From the NCBI GenBank assembly GCA_903902745.1, contig CAIUWA010000037.1, positions 1-42,379 of the forward strand: 42,379 nt of DNA. The letters run 5' to 3'. A program made the position numbers and the translations under genes. Shown piece after piece: positions 18,148 through 26,377 of this stretch. Position 1 is the first letter of the stretch, and every line of letters begins with the position of its first letter. The notes under the pieces were generated by a model that had not been told where the DNA came from, ran no database searches, and was given only the letters and a program-made list of their open reading frames with translations. Source of the stretch: an uncultured Opitutia bacterium. Lineage in GTDB: Bacteria > Verrucomicrobiota > Verrucomicrobiia > Opitutales > Opitutaceae.

Positions 18148-19065
18148 TCAGATCATCCAGTCGCTGGCTTCCGCGACCATGCTTTCCTTCTTCTGGCGCG
18201 GGCGGATGATGAGATCGTCACCCTTGTAGTAGGTGATGCTGTTCTCGGGGATTGATTCGAGCAGCCAGACGTTGCCGCCGATGACCGAGTGCGGGCCAAT
18301 GTGCGTGTCGCCGCCCAGGATGGTGGCATGGGCATAGATGGTCACATGGGCCCCGATGTCCGGGTGGCGCTTCACGCCTTTCACCGGGTTGCCGGCCCCA
18401 TCGACCTCGAACGATTTCGCGCCGAGGGTCACACCCTGGTAAAGTTTGACATGGTCGCCCAGCCGCGCGGTCTCGCCGACCACGACCCCGGTGCAATGGT
18501 CGATGAAAAAATGCGTGCCGATCTCGGCCCCGGGGTGGAGGTCCGCGCCCGTGCGCTCATGGGCATACTCCGAGATCATGCGCGGCAGCAGCGGCACGCC
18601 GAGCAGGTACAGCTCGTGGGCAAAGCGCTGGAGCGAGATCACGAGCACGCAGGGGTAGGCGAGAATGATCTCCTCGACGCTGCGCGCGGCGGGGTCGCCA
18701 TGGAAGGCCGCGGTGACATCGGTCTGGACCAGCTTTCGCAACTGGGGGAACCGGCCGAGCACATTCATGGTGATCGCGCGGGCCTGCCCGGCCGGATCGG
18801 CGTGACGGGCGAAACGCAGGCATTTCTCGATCTCCGAGCCGAGGCGCTGGTCGATCACCCCGAGCAGGCGCGTGACCATCGCGGGCACATCCTTTTTCGC
18901 GAAGCCGGTTTCCTCGAAATAACCGGGAAAGAGCAGGTGCATCACATCACGGGCGAGCGCGTTCACCGACTCCTGCGAGGGGAGGTTGACCCCGTCGAGG
19001 TGATTGATGCCGCCGTCCGCCTCGTAGGAGGCGAGCAGGGCGGCTTTGATGGCATCGTGTTGCAT
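18148..19065 (-). CDS. cysE: Serine O-acetyltransferase
   Basis: Acetylates serine to O-acetylserine, the precursor of cysteine. The 305-aa protein has an N-terminal helical domain and a left-handed beta-helix of hexapeptide repeats ('GAEIGTHFFIDHCTGVVVGETARLGDHVKLYQGVTLGAKSF', 'HPDIGAHVTIYAHATILGG'). The catalytic His of 'IDHCTG' and the acetyl-CoA loop are present. The long N-terminal part resembles the larger SATs of Bacteroidetes and Verrucomicrobia more than E. coli CysE. It is convergent with pyrD, 28 bp away, and upstream of it lies a divergent tRNA. Confidence 0.93.
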   Translation of the reverse strand: MQHDAIKAALLASYEADGGINHLDGVNLPSQESVNALARDVMHLLFPGYFEETGFAKKDVPAMVTRLLGVIDQRLGSEIEKCLRFARHADPAGQARAITMNVLGRFPQLRKLVQTDVTAAFHGDPAARSVEEIILAYPCVLVISLQRFAHELYLLGVPLLPRMISEYAHERTGADLHPGAEIGTHFFIDHCTGVVVGETARLGDHVKLYQGVTLGAKSFEVDGAGNPVKGVKRHPDIGAHVTIYAHATILGGDTHIGPHSVIGGNVWLLESIPENSITYYKGDDLIIRPRQKKESMVAEASDWMI

Positions 19066-19136
19066 GTCCGGGCGCAGGCGGCGCGAGAGTTTGCCAAGCG
19101 GGGGAGCGGGTCAAAACCCAATTTCGCCCGATCCTT

Positions 19137-19158
19137 TTTGGGGCTTTACAGCCCCAAA
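19137..19158. other. Hairpin upstream of tRNA-Leu
   Basis: A perfect 9-bp inverted repeat, TTTGGGGCT (19137-19145) and AGCCCCAAA (19150-19158) with loop TTAC, sits between the divergent cysE and tRNA-Leu. It has no T run on the side where a transcript would end, so I leave its function open. Confidence 0.5.
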
Positions 19159-19195
19159 GCGATTCCTCTTAGTGCGCCTTCCTCGCTAGGAAATT

Positions 19196-19280
19196 GCCCG
19201 GGTGGTGGAATTGGTAGACACACACGTTTGAGGGGCGTGTGCCGTAAGGCGTGCAGGTTCGAGTCCTGTCCCGGGCACCA
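19196..19280 (+). tRNA. tRNA-Leu (anticodon GAG)
   Basis: A class II tRNA of 85 nt. The acceptor stem is GCCCGGG (19196-19202) with CCCGGGC (19270-19276), discriminator A and encoded CCA (19278-19280). The anticodon stem is 19223-19227 with 19235-19239, and its loop TTGAGGG carries GAG at 19230-19232. A long variable arm follows, then the T loop GTTCGAGTC. It reads CUC and CUU codons. A repeat hairpin begins at the terminal A. Confidence 0.97.
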
Positions 19281-19314
19281 GCCTTCGCCCATCGCGTCAG
19301 CGATGTAGAAGGCT
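19280..19314 (+). repeat. Structured repeat, copy A, abutting tRNA-Leu
   Basis: The outer stem is AGCCTTC (19280-19286) with GAAGGCT (19308-19314); the inner stem is ATCGC (19291-19295) with GCGAT (19300-19304) and a GTCA loop. The unit is followed by TGCCACGCCG, which also follows copy B. It starts on the last base of the tRNA. Confidence 0.85.
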
Positions 19315-19319
19315 GCCAC

Positions 19320-19377
19320 GCCGTAGCCCGCGTTCAGCGGGCGAAGGTGGGCGACGTTGCTAGCCATGGGCTACGGC
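19320..19377. repeat. Inverted repeat with GTAG-headed hairpin
   Basis: A perfect 10-bp pair, GCCGTAGCCC (19320-19329) and GGGCTACGGC (19368-19377), encloses a second hairpin CCCGC (19327-19331) with GCGGG (19337-19341) that follows directly on GTAG (19323-19326). The two stems share bases and so are alternative folds. GTAG before a palindrome is the hallmark of REP elements. Confidence 0.7.
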
Positions 19378-19387
19378 TTGGCGAGCC

Positions 19388-19422
19388 AGTCTTCGCTCAT
19401 CGCGACAGCGATAGAGAAGACT
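19388..19422 (+). repeat. Structured repeat, copy B
   Basis: Same architecture as copy A: outer stem AGTCTTC (19388-19394) with GAAGACT (19416-19422), inner stem ATCGC (19399-19403) with GCGAT (19408-19412), loop GACA. Against copy A, the C:G pair 19282:19312 becomes T:A (19390:19420), a compensatory change. A further hairpin, TCGCC-TTC-GGCGA, follows at 19453-19465. Confidence 0.85.
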
Positions 19423-19648
19423 GCCACGCCGACATGTCCGCCATAGCCCTGGTCGCCTTCGGCGACGCCGGAGGCGCGTAAACTTCAGCGACGGCGGAAG
19501 CCATCCTCCGTGCGGCGGACTTTCGTTCGAGCTCTCATCCATGGGGATGTCATCCGGCTTATGCCTGCATGTGTGCGCGGAAAATCCCGATGGAGCGAGC
19601 GGGGATGGCCCGATGGCGCGGGCGTTCCCCGGACGCTATACTCCCGGG

Positions 19649-20302
19649 ATGAATCTTATTCGGCAGATCGAGACCGGAGCATCGTTGCCTGCCGTGGCGG
19701 CTCCCCAAGTCCCCGTGGCTTCCCGCCGCATCCTGGTGGTCGATGACGATGACACGCTGAGAAATCTCCTGACGGCAGGTTTGCGCCGCGCCACGTATCG
19801 CATCCGTTGCGCGACCGATGGCGAAGCCGGCTGGAAGGCACTCTGCCTGGGCCGCTTTGACCTGGTGATCACTGATCACGAAATGCCGCGGCTCACCGGG
19901 TTGAACCTACTGCGGCGGATCCGGCGGAGTCCGCTTCCGGTCCCGGTCATCCTGATGTCGGGCAACATGCCGTGGGAGGAAGAGGAGCTTGAGAGCCTGC
20001 TCTCGCCGGGCGTGGCCATGAGAAAACCCTTCTTCCTCGTTGAGATGCTCGCGAACGTCCGCCGTCTGCTGAACATCGGCGGCGCGGTCGGCGGGCGGGG
20101 TCTGCAGCCAGTCGACCCAGCCGGACTTCGGCTTGAGCCCGAAGTAGCGGTGCAGGGTGGGGCGGCGCAGATCGCAATCGACCAGGAGGGTGCGGCGGTG
20201 ATGCGAGGCAAAGACGGCCGCGAGGTTGCTGCAGAGCAGGCTTTTCCCCTCGGCGGGCACGCTACTGGTGACGAGCAGCGCCTTGGGGAAGCCCAGTTGT
20301 GA
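19649..20302 (+). CDS. Response regulator receiver protein, 3' end running into antisense wzc
   Basis: A receiver domain that would be phosphorylated by a histidine kinase. After a short leader, 'RRILVVDDDDTLRNLL' (acidic pocket), 'DLVITDHEMP' (phospho-acceptor Asp), 'VILMSGN' and 'MRKPF' (conserved Lys) are all present, and the fold finishes at 'ANVRRLLNIG' near 20080. Beyond that the frame stays open only as antisense of the kinase gene, so the true end is unknown; the stop at 20302 is probably not native. The ATG at 19649 lies six bases after a -10-like TATACT (19637-19642), which would give a nearly leaderless mRNA. No kinase or output domain is adjacent. Confidence 0.7.
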   Translation: MNLIRQIETGASLPAVAAPQVPVASRRILVVDDDDTLRNLLTAGLRRATYRIRCATDGEAGWKALCLGRFDLVITDHEMPRLTGLNLLRRIRRSPLPVPVILMSGNMPWEEEELESLLSPGVAMRKPFFLVEMLANVRRLLNIGGAVGGRGLQPVDPAGLRLEPEVAVQGGAAQIAIDQEGAAVMRGKDGREVAAEQAFPLGGHATGDEQRLGEAQL

Positions 20303-21835
20303 GCGGACCTCGATCTCGCTGAAGATGCCGCGGTAGGCCTCCGCGAGGTCGCGGTTTTTTTGCAGGCGGAAAACCTGGGCGCGCTCGGCCTCGTCCAGCT
20401 TGCGCATCCGTTTCACCACTCCGAGTAGCGGCTCCTGCAGGGAATCCTCCACTTGCGCCGGGGTGCGGATGCGCGAATCGACCAGGCCGAGGGCCAGGGG
20501 GAGCAGGAAGAGCAGGCCGAGGCCGGTGGTGCCCGCCTTGACGGCGATTTCCATCGCACCGGTGTCGGACGGCCGGTCCGGAGTCCAGGCGGGGTCGAAG
20601 ATCGCGATGTTCGTGTTCGCCATCTGGCTCGTGATGGTCGCCTCCGTCAGCCGGTCCACGATGCGGGCATAGGTCGCGCGCTTGGCGTTCGCGTCCGTGT
20701 CGAGGAACTTGTAATCGACGGAGATCTTGTCGAGTTCCCGCACCTGCGCCTCGGAGCCGGTGGTCTCGAGCTGCAGGCGCTGCAGGTACTGGGCGGAAAC
20801 CTCATAGCGCGCCCGGAGGTCGGCGATCGCCTTGTCGATGGCCTCGGTCAACATCCGCCGGGCTTCGCGGGACTCGATCTCGTTCTGCTTGATTTTCGGA
20901 TGCTCCGGCAGGTAGTGCTCGCTGAGGATGGTGTGCTGCGAGAGCAGCGAGTTCAGGTTGCTGTTCAGGGAGGAAACCTGCCCGGAGGCGAGAATCTGCG
21001 GGATCTCCAGCAGGTTGCGGTGGCTGCGCTGGTATTCCTCGATCTTGTCGATGAGGGATTTGGCGTCGATCTGGTCGAGCGTGGCCTTGACGACGGCTGT
21101 GCCGAGCGAGGCCATCTTCTGGAGGACGACGTTCTGCGTCTCGCCGATGGCGGCGAGGTTGTTCTTCGCCCGGTAGCTTTGCATGGCGCTTTCGGCGGCA
21201 TCGACCTGGGCCCGGGTTTCCTCGGCCTGGTTGCGCAGGAAGACGATGGCCGAGTTCGTGCGGGTGTTGGCGCTGTCGAGATTGTAGTCGATATACTTGC
21301 GCGCATAGCGGTTGGCGATGAGCGCGGCGGCCTCCGGCGAGCGGTTGGAAACCTGGATGCCCAGGATGGGGGCGCCGCGGCGCGCGAAGACCGTGACGTT
21401 CGGCCGGATGATGCTGGCCAGCGAAAGGGTCGTGGCGCCCGGCTTCAGGGGGTCCGTGTAGGCCTTCTGGATCAGTTCCGTCTCCGCGGGGCTGAACGAG
21501 GCGAGCACGTAGTCGGCAAACGTCTTGCTGCGCAGCTGCTCCATGTGGGTGTTGAGCTCGCTCGCCGTCTGCAGGCTGGTGTCGACCACTTCCTGGATGT
21601 TCAGGACGCGGTCCTTGCGCGCCTCGAACAGCAGGGAAACCTCAGTCGTGTAGATGGGCTCAAAGTGCGGACGGAAGACCACGATCAGGGCGGCCGCGGC
21701 GGTTCCGACCAGGGCGCCGATCCACCAGCGCTCGACAAACATGTCGAGGAAGTCGCGTGGTGTGCGGCGGATGGCGCCGGAGTGCGTCCTCGGCGTCGGG
21801 ACGGGGCTGGAGGCAGTCGGTTCGGATTTAATCAT
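19907..21835 (-). pseudogene. Wzc-like tyrosine kinase / chain-length protein, broken in the ATPase domain
   Basis: An inner-membrane co-polymerase plus BY-kinase that controls polysaccharide chain length and export. From ATG 21835: an N-terminal Wzz segment with a membrane helix ('WWIGALVGTAAAALIVVF'), a long coiled-coil periplasmic region, a second helix ('AGTTGLGLLFLLPLALGLV') and a kinase domain with Walker A ('SSVPAEGKSLL') and Walker A' ('LLVDCDLRRP'). After 'HRYFGLKPKSGWVDWLQ' (about 20100) the frame becomes antisense of the receiver gene, so Walker B and the C-terminal tyrosine cluster are missing. The kinase is predicted inactive, unless the junction is an assembly error. It is the last visible gene of the minus-strand exopolysaccharide operon. 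Confidence 0.8.
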
Positions 21836-21950
21836 GGCACAGTCGGGAGAAGTCGGAATGGCGGGAGAATGCTGGCGTGGAAGCGGAAGGTGCTGACCGG
21901 CGGCCGGGAATCGCCGGAAGGACGCAGGGCCAACTGAGGCCCGGAAGAAA

Positions 21951-22586
21951 TCAAAACAGCCGCTCCGGGACCCAGATGCGGTCACCGGGATAGATCGGCC
22001 GGTCGGCGCGCTCCCGGCCGGCCCGGTACCGGCCAGTGATGGTGTTTTCCAGGTCCACCGTGGTGACGGTCTCCTTGCCGGTGGCGTCGCGGTGCGTGAT
22101 CGTCACGGCATCCGATTTGGAAACCGGCAGAAAGCCGCCCACGCGCGTGATCACCTCGACGATGTCGAGGCTGGTGACATCGCGCGGGAAGACCACCGTG
22201 CCTGGCGTGCGGACCGCGCCGAGGACCGAAATCTCCCGGGGAAAATAGGAGGTGACCGCCAAGGTCACCACCGGTGACCGCAGGAACTGGCGTTGCTTGT
22301 AGGTGTTCTCGATGGCGGTCTCAGCTTCGCGGACGCTTTTGCCCATCACGATGATTTCGCCGATCAGGGCCAGGCGCACCTCGCCCGAGCGGGCGATGGT
22401 TTGCGTGGTGGAGAGGTCGGTTTCGCCGTAGATGGAAATGGCAATGGTATCGCCCGAGCTCAGGTGGTAGCTGGGATCGGTGGCGACGGGCGCGCCGACC
22501 GGGACGGAAATGGGCTCGGCCGCCACGGCCCGCAGGACCGAGGCCACCAGACAGCAGGCGGTGAGGAAACCGGAGGAGCGGGTCAT
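21951..22586 (-). CDS. Polysaccharide export protein (Wza/SLBB family)
   Basis: A 211-aa periplasmic/outer-membrane protein for exopolysaccharide export. The Sec signal peptide ends near 'LRAVAA'; it has no lipobox cysteine. The export domain ('YHLSSGDTIAISIYGETDLSTTQTIARSGEVRLALIGEI') is followed by an SLBB domain ('REISVLGAVRTPGTVVFPRDVTSLDIVEVITRVGGF') and 'YPGDRIWVPERLF'. The ATG at 22586 is preferred; a TTG four codons upstream overlaps the barrel gene's stop codon. It lies between the barrel and kinase genes on one strand, as expected for an export complex. Confidence 0.9.
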   Translation of the reverse strand: MTRSSGFLTACCLVASVLRAVAAEPISVPVGAPVATDPSYHLSSGDTIAISIYGETDLSTTQTIARSGEVRLALIGEIIVMGKSVREAETAIENTYKQRQFLRSPVVTLAVTSYFPREISVLGAVRTPGTVVFPRDVTSLDIVEVITRVGGFLPVSKSDAVTITHRDATGKETVTTVDLENTITGRYRAGRERADRPIYPGDRIWVPERLF

Positions 22587-22594
22587 GGGAGTGA

Positions 22595-23863
22595 TCAAAA
22601 GAGATAGGTCACGGTCAGGCTCGCCACGTGCCGGTCGAAGACCGACTGGCGGACCGTGGAAGTCGCGGAGGTGAGCACATAGGAAAGGTCAGTGTCCCAG
22701 GAACGGGAGAAATGATATTCCAGCCGGGCGCCGAAGGTCGCGATCTCGTCCCGCCGCGAGAGGGGGCGGTAGGACGACCATTCGTAGCCGGCGTTGAGCC
22801 GGCCGGTGAGATTGTGACGCAGGACTTGCTGGAGGCCGAGTTGCACGTTGGTCGAGACGACCGACAGGTCATTCACCGACAGCCGCTGGTTGCGCTCGGC
22901 GGTGAACGTGACCTTGGTGTTGGTCCGCGCGTCCCAGGCCAGGCCCAGCTTGCCGGTCAGCTCGGTGGTGCCGCCGACGTCGTTGATGCCGGGGGTATTC
23001 GCCTGCTGGTAGATGAGGGCGAAGGACGATTTGACCTTGGGAAAATATTGTTCCGGCAGGAATGGGCCTTCCAGGGTCGCGGAGACCACCGCTCCATCCT
23101 GCCGGACCTGGCCGTTGGAGGTTTCCGCCGCGGAGCGCTCGAGGATGCGGTAGCCGTAGCTGATGCCGGCGCGGACGGTATCGTGGAAGACGGCCCGGCC
23201 GAGTCCGGTGGACAGCATGTAGGAACGCTGATCGAGCGGCACCCCGAGCGAATTCTCCCCCGAGCTGTGCAGCGTGTCATAGGCGCCGACCAGGCGCAGG
23301 GAATTGCCCATGAAGAAATTCTTGTAGTCATACAGCGCCTCCGTCGTGAGGATCTGCTGGTTGCTACCCACGGAGTGGCGGGCATCCGTATAGGTGCCGC
23401 TCAGGGCCATGTCGCTGCGCGGTCCGGTGACCAAGGCCGTCCGCCCGATGAAGCTCGCGGTCTTCGAATTGATCCGGGTGTTGAGATCGGGATCGATCGT
23501 CGAGTCCTCGAGATAGGCGGCGGAGAGCAGGCCGGTGTAGTTGCGGATGTTGGATTCATCAATCCGCAGGGTGGCGTCGGCCTGCACGTTGTCCGCATTG
23601 AGCTGGGTCTGGTCCAGATACCGGATCAGCGAGATCCCGGCATTGGCGCTGGCCTCGATCTCGCCGGCTTTCCGGACATACATCAGGCGCGGGGCGAGCG
23701 TGCCGAAGTAATCGGCGGTGGCGTCATGCGCGCCCAAAACATTGGAGTCATAGGTCGCCGTCCCGGCCAGGCTCGCCGAGACTTCTCCGCGCCCGAGCGG
23801 AAGGCTGGCCCGGGCAAAGCCCGCGGTGACGGTGAGGACGGCGGCAAGGATGATGGTCTTCAT
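22595..23863 (-). CDS. Outer-membrane beta-barrel protein of the exopolysaccharide locus
   Basis: A 422-aa protein with signal peptide ('MKTIILAAVLTVTAGFARA'), then many amphipathic strands rich in Tyr, Thr and Ser and ending in 'HVASLTVTYLF', a terminal aromatic residue as in outer-membrane barrels. Such BBP2-like barrels often stand beside wza/wzc homologues and may form or support the export channel; this role is inferred from position. The ATG at 23863 opens the signal peptide; the longer upstream frame only reads through the antiterminator spacer. It overlaps or abuts the SLBB gene downstream. Confidence 0.85.
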   Translation of the reverse strand: MKTIILAAVLTVTAGFARASLPLGRGEVSASLAGTATYDSNVLGAHDATADYFGTLAPRLMYVRKAGEIEASANAGISLIRYLDQTQLNADNVQADATLRIDESNIRNYTGLLSAAYLEDSTIDPDLNTRINSKTASFIGRTALVTGPRSDMALSGTYTDARHSVGSNQQILTTEALYDYKNFFMGNSLRLVGAYDTLHSSGENSLGVPLDQRSYMLSTGLGRAVFHDTVRAGISYGYRILERSAAETSNGQVRQDGAVVSATLEGPFLPEQYFPKVKSSFALIYQQANTPGINDVGGTTELTGKLGLAWDARTNTKVTFTAERNQRLSVNDLSVVSTNVQLGLQQVLRHNLTGRLNAGYEWSSYRPLSRRDEIATFGARLEYHFSRSWDTDLSYVLTSATSTVRQSVFDRHVASLTVTYLF

Positions 23864-24045
23864 GATGATTTCAGGTTTTCCCCGGAGCGGGGAGGACGGG
23901 CAGGGAGTGGAGGACGGCGGCGCCGCGGTTTCCGTTTTCAAGTTCCGGTGGTGGGGAAAAAGACGGGAAGTCGAAGGACGGGCGGGCTGCCGCCCTTGGC
24001 CTCGTTTCCGAGGAAGCCGGCCGCCAAGTCCTGATCCGAATAGGA

Positions 24046-24714
24046 TCAGGGCCGGCGCTCCGAACAGAACCCCTGCGGTGCACGCAGCCCGGCCGGCATG
24101 GGCTGCGAACGCCCGTGGCGGCTGATGAGCTGGTCGGCCGGGACACTGATCTCGACGTCGTGACCCAAAAGACTGAGGAGAACGCAAACGCGCTCATGAC
24201 TGCCGGCCGCTTGGCGGACGCGCCCCTCGCTGCCGCGGAGGCAGCCGGCGGCGACGCGGACCCAGTCGCCTTCCTCGAAGACGGGGGACACCGGCGCCGC
24301 GGTGATGGCGGGCTCCGCATGCAGGCGCAGATGGGCAATGGTGCCGTCATCCAGCCGCGGAGGCGGACCGCCGAACGCCACCAGCCCGAGGACGCCGGTC
24401 GTGCTCACCACGCGGCGGACCTGCTCGGGATAGCGGAAGCGGGCGAAGAGATAACCGGGAAAAAGGGCCTCGGTGACATTCTGCACGCCCCCGGCGCGGC
24501 CTTCCCGCCGGAGACGGATGCGGGGCGCAAACGCCTCGACCTCGCCGTGCCGCGTGAGGTTGAGCGCCGCCACGTGTTCACGCCGTCCCTCCGCCCGGAG
24601 GCAGAACCAACCAAGGCCGCAGGCATCCAGGAGCGAACGGAATACTTCCGTGCGGGGCGCCGTGCTGGGCGGGGAGGCCAGCGGGGCGAGGGAGCTGAGC
24701 GGTGCGGCAAACAT
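24046..24714 (-). CDS. NusG/RfaH-family specialised antiterminator
   Basis: A 222-aa NusG paralogue, first gene of the exopolysaccharide operon. The NGN domain (about 35-135) has 'GWFCLRAEGRREHVAALNL', 'EAFAPRIRLRR' and 'ALFPGYLFARFRYPEQVRRVVSTTGVLGLVAFGG'. The KOW domain (about 145-200) has 'FEEGDWVRVAAGCLRGSEGRV' and 'LLSLLGHDVEISVPADQL'. Members such as RfaH, LoaP and UpxY bind RNA polymerase and let it read long polysaccharide operons; the operon-leading place fits this. It diverges from the sugar transferase gene across a region with a perfect palindrome. Confidence 0.88.
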   Translation of the reverse strand: MFAAPLSSLAPLASPPSTAPRTEVFRSLLDACGLGWFCLRAEGRREHVAALNLTRHGEVEAFAPRIRLRREGRAGGVQNVTEALFPGYLFARFRYPEQVRRVVSTTGVLGLVAFGGPPPRLDDGTIAHLRLHAEPAITAAPVSPVFEEGDWVRVAAGCLRGSEGRVRQAAGSHERVCVLLSLLGHDVEISVPADQLISRHGRSQPMPAGLRAPQGFCSERRP

Positions 24715-24779
24715 GACGTCTAGCAGGCTTCCGCCCGGAGGGGAACGTTGGCAAGTGGTAACCCCCTCGGAAGCCCACG

Positions 24780-24796
24780 ATCAGGGATTCCCTGAT
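24780..24796. promoter_or_regulatory. Palindromic operator candidate in the exopolysaccharide divergent region
   Basis: ATCAGGGATTCCCTGAT is a perfect palindrome with 8-bp arms around one T. It lies 66 bp from the antiterminator start codon and about 105 bp from the sugar transferase start, so it could control both directions. Regulator unknown. Confidence 0.5.
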
Positions 24797-24900
24797 AGTC
24801 CGCAGACCGGTGAACGGGGGTGTGGGCCAGCGACCGCCTGATTACGTCCGGCCGCCAAACAATGTATTCTCCTCTCACCCCGCACAGGAGAATCAATCAA

Positions 24901-26304
24901 ATGCTTAAAAATCGACAAGACGGACTGATCGGCCTTCACGGCACGGTTCTACTCATGATGGTGGCGGCGGCCTTTCTCGGCTCGCTTTTGCTCGTGGAAG
25001 CCCGGGACTGGATTCATTTCAACCTCGAGGTCAACTGGGGGCTTTATCTCGTGGGCGTCGTCGTGGCGATGGCCTGGATCCATTACAGCCTGCGCGGCGC
25101 CGGCGACCGGCTGGGCGTGTTGACGATGCGCGAGGCGCTGCGGCTGACGGCCCAGCAGACGGTCCGCCTGATGGTGGTCCTCTTCACCCTGGCCTTCGTC
25201 ATGAAGGATGTGGAGGTCTCGCGGGCCTTCCTGGGCAGCTTCCTGCTGGTGGCGGCGGGGCTGATGTTTTCCGCCAATTATTTTCTGGCCCCGATGCTCG
25301 CGGCGGTTTTTTTCCGCCGCCAGCGGCTCCGCACGGTCATCGTGGCCTCGCGGCATGAAGCCCGGCTGCTGCAGACGTGGCTGGCTCCCCGCGGCCATCT
25401 CGGGATTGACGCGGTCGGCTACGTGACGCCGGACGCGGAGGAAGCCGGCGATGACGCGATGCGGCTGGGCTGTCTCGCGGATTTGCCCGCCATCATTGCC
25501 CGGTCGGCGGTGGACCAGGTGGTTTTCGCCCAGTCCGAATTTGCGCGCGACCGGCTCGCTGGCATCATCGGCACGGTGGAGGAGGCGCACTGCCGGGTGC
25601 GGTTTTTCGTGAACATGCAGTCCGTCTTCGAGGGCGGTCCGGAAAAAATCGAGCACAACGAGCATTATGCCTTTGCCACGGCCACGGCTGAACCCCTGGA
25701 GAACCCGCTCAACCGCGTGCTCAAGCGCCTGCTCGACATCGTGGTCGCGCTGCCGATCGTGCTGTTCGTCCTGCCGCCCCTCACGCTGGTGGTGTGGTTG
25801 ATGCAACGCCGGCAGTCGCCGGGCCCGATTTTTTACCGCCAGCAGCGCTCCGGGCTGAATCGCGAGCGTTTCTCCATTTTTAAATTCCGCAGCATGAAGG
25901 CGGGCAACGCCCGGTTGTGCGCCCAGCAGGCCACCGCCGGCGATGTCCGGGTGTTTCCCTTCGGCCGGTTCCTCCGGCGCAGCAGCCTGGATGAGATCCC
26001 GCAGTTCCTGAACGTGATCCTCGGATCCATGAGCGTCAGCGGGCCGCGACCCCATCTGCTGGAGCACGACGAACAGTTCGCCCGCCTGGAGCACTCATAT
26101 TTCAAACGGCATTTTGTGAAGCCGGGTATCACCGGCCTCGCGCAGAGCATGGGCTTTCGCGGCGAACTGCTGGCCACCAGCGACCTCGCGAACCGCGTCC
26201 ACTATGACGAGCTGTACGTCGCCAGCTGGTCGCTCGGGCTGGACCTGAGGATCCTGGTCAACACCGTCCGGCAGGTCGTGGCGCCACCACGCTCGGCTTA
26301 CTGA
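24901..26304 (+). CDS. Polyprenyl-phosphate sugar-1-phosphate transferase (WcaJ type)
   Basis: Starts exopolysaccharide synthesis by moving a sugar-1-phosphate onto undecaprenyl phosphate at the inner membrane. The 467-aa protein has four N-terminal hydrophobic segments, a CoA-binding-like middle and the C-terminal monotopic phosphoglycosyl transferase domain: '[20 protein letters not shown]', '[25 protein letters not shown]', '[15 protein letters not shown]', 'MSVSGPRPH' and '[16 protein letters not shown]'. The ATG at 24901 is chosen because AGGAG lies ten bases upstream; ATG 24862 and GTG 24820 are also in frame. It is followed closely by the UDP-glucose dehydrogenase gene. Confidence 0.93.
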   Translation: MLKNRQDGLIGLHGTVLLMMVAAAFLGSLLLVEARDWIHFNLEVNWGLYLVGVVVAMAWIHYSLRGAGDRLGVLTMREALRLTAQQTVRLMVVLFTLAFVMKDVEVSRAFLGSFLLVAAGLMFSANYFLAPMLAAVFFRRQRLRTVIVASRHEARLLQTWLAPRGHLGIDAVGYVTPDAEEAGDDAMRLGCLADLPAIIARSAVDQVVFAQSEFARDRLAGIIGTVEEAHCRVRFFVNMQSVFEGGPEKIEHNEHYAFATATAEPLENPLNRVLKRLLDIVVALPIVLFVLPPLTLVVWLMQRRQSPGPIFYRQQRSGLNRERFSIFKFRSMKAGNARLCAQQATAGDVRVFPFGRFLRRSSLDEIPQFLNVILGSMSVSGPRPHLLEHDEQFARLEHSYFKRHFVKPGITGLAQSMGFRGELLATSDLANRVHYDELYVASWSLGLDLRILVNTVRQVVAPPRSAY

Positions 26305-26377
26305 CCGCCATGCCCATTGCCTTCCCCCATGCGTTTTTCCCGGCTGCAAACCTGCCGCTCAGGCGACCCCTCTTAAA

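Noticed and set aside
19196-19500. Integration (att) site of a genomic island at tRNA-Leu
   Set aside because: No integrase gene is nearby and no direct repeat of the tRNA 3' end is seen in the window.
20453-21937. 494-codon plus-strand frame
   Set aside because: It is the shadow of the Wzc-like gene; the minus strand has clear Wzz and Walker motifs.
22628-24034. 468-codon plus-strand frame
   Set aside because: It is antisense to the outer-membrane barrel gene, which has a signal peptide and a barrel end.
24738-24765. Second sigma-54 promoter (TTGGCAAGTGGTAACC) in the exopolysaccharide control region
   Set aside because: The -12 element is CC instead of GC, so the essential dinucleotide is missing.
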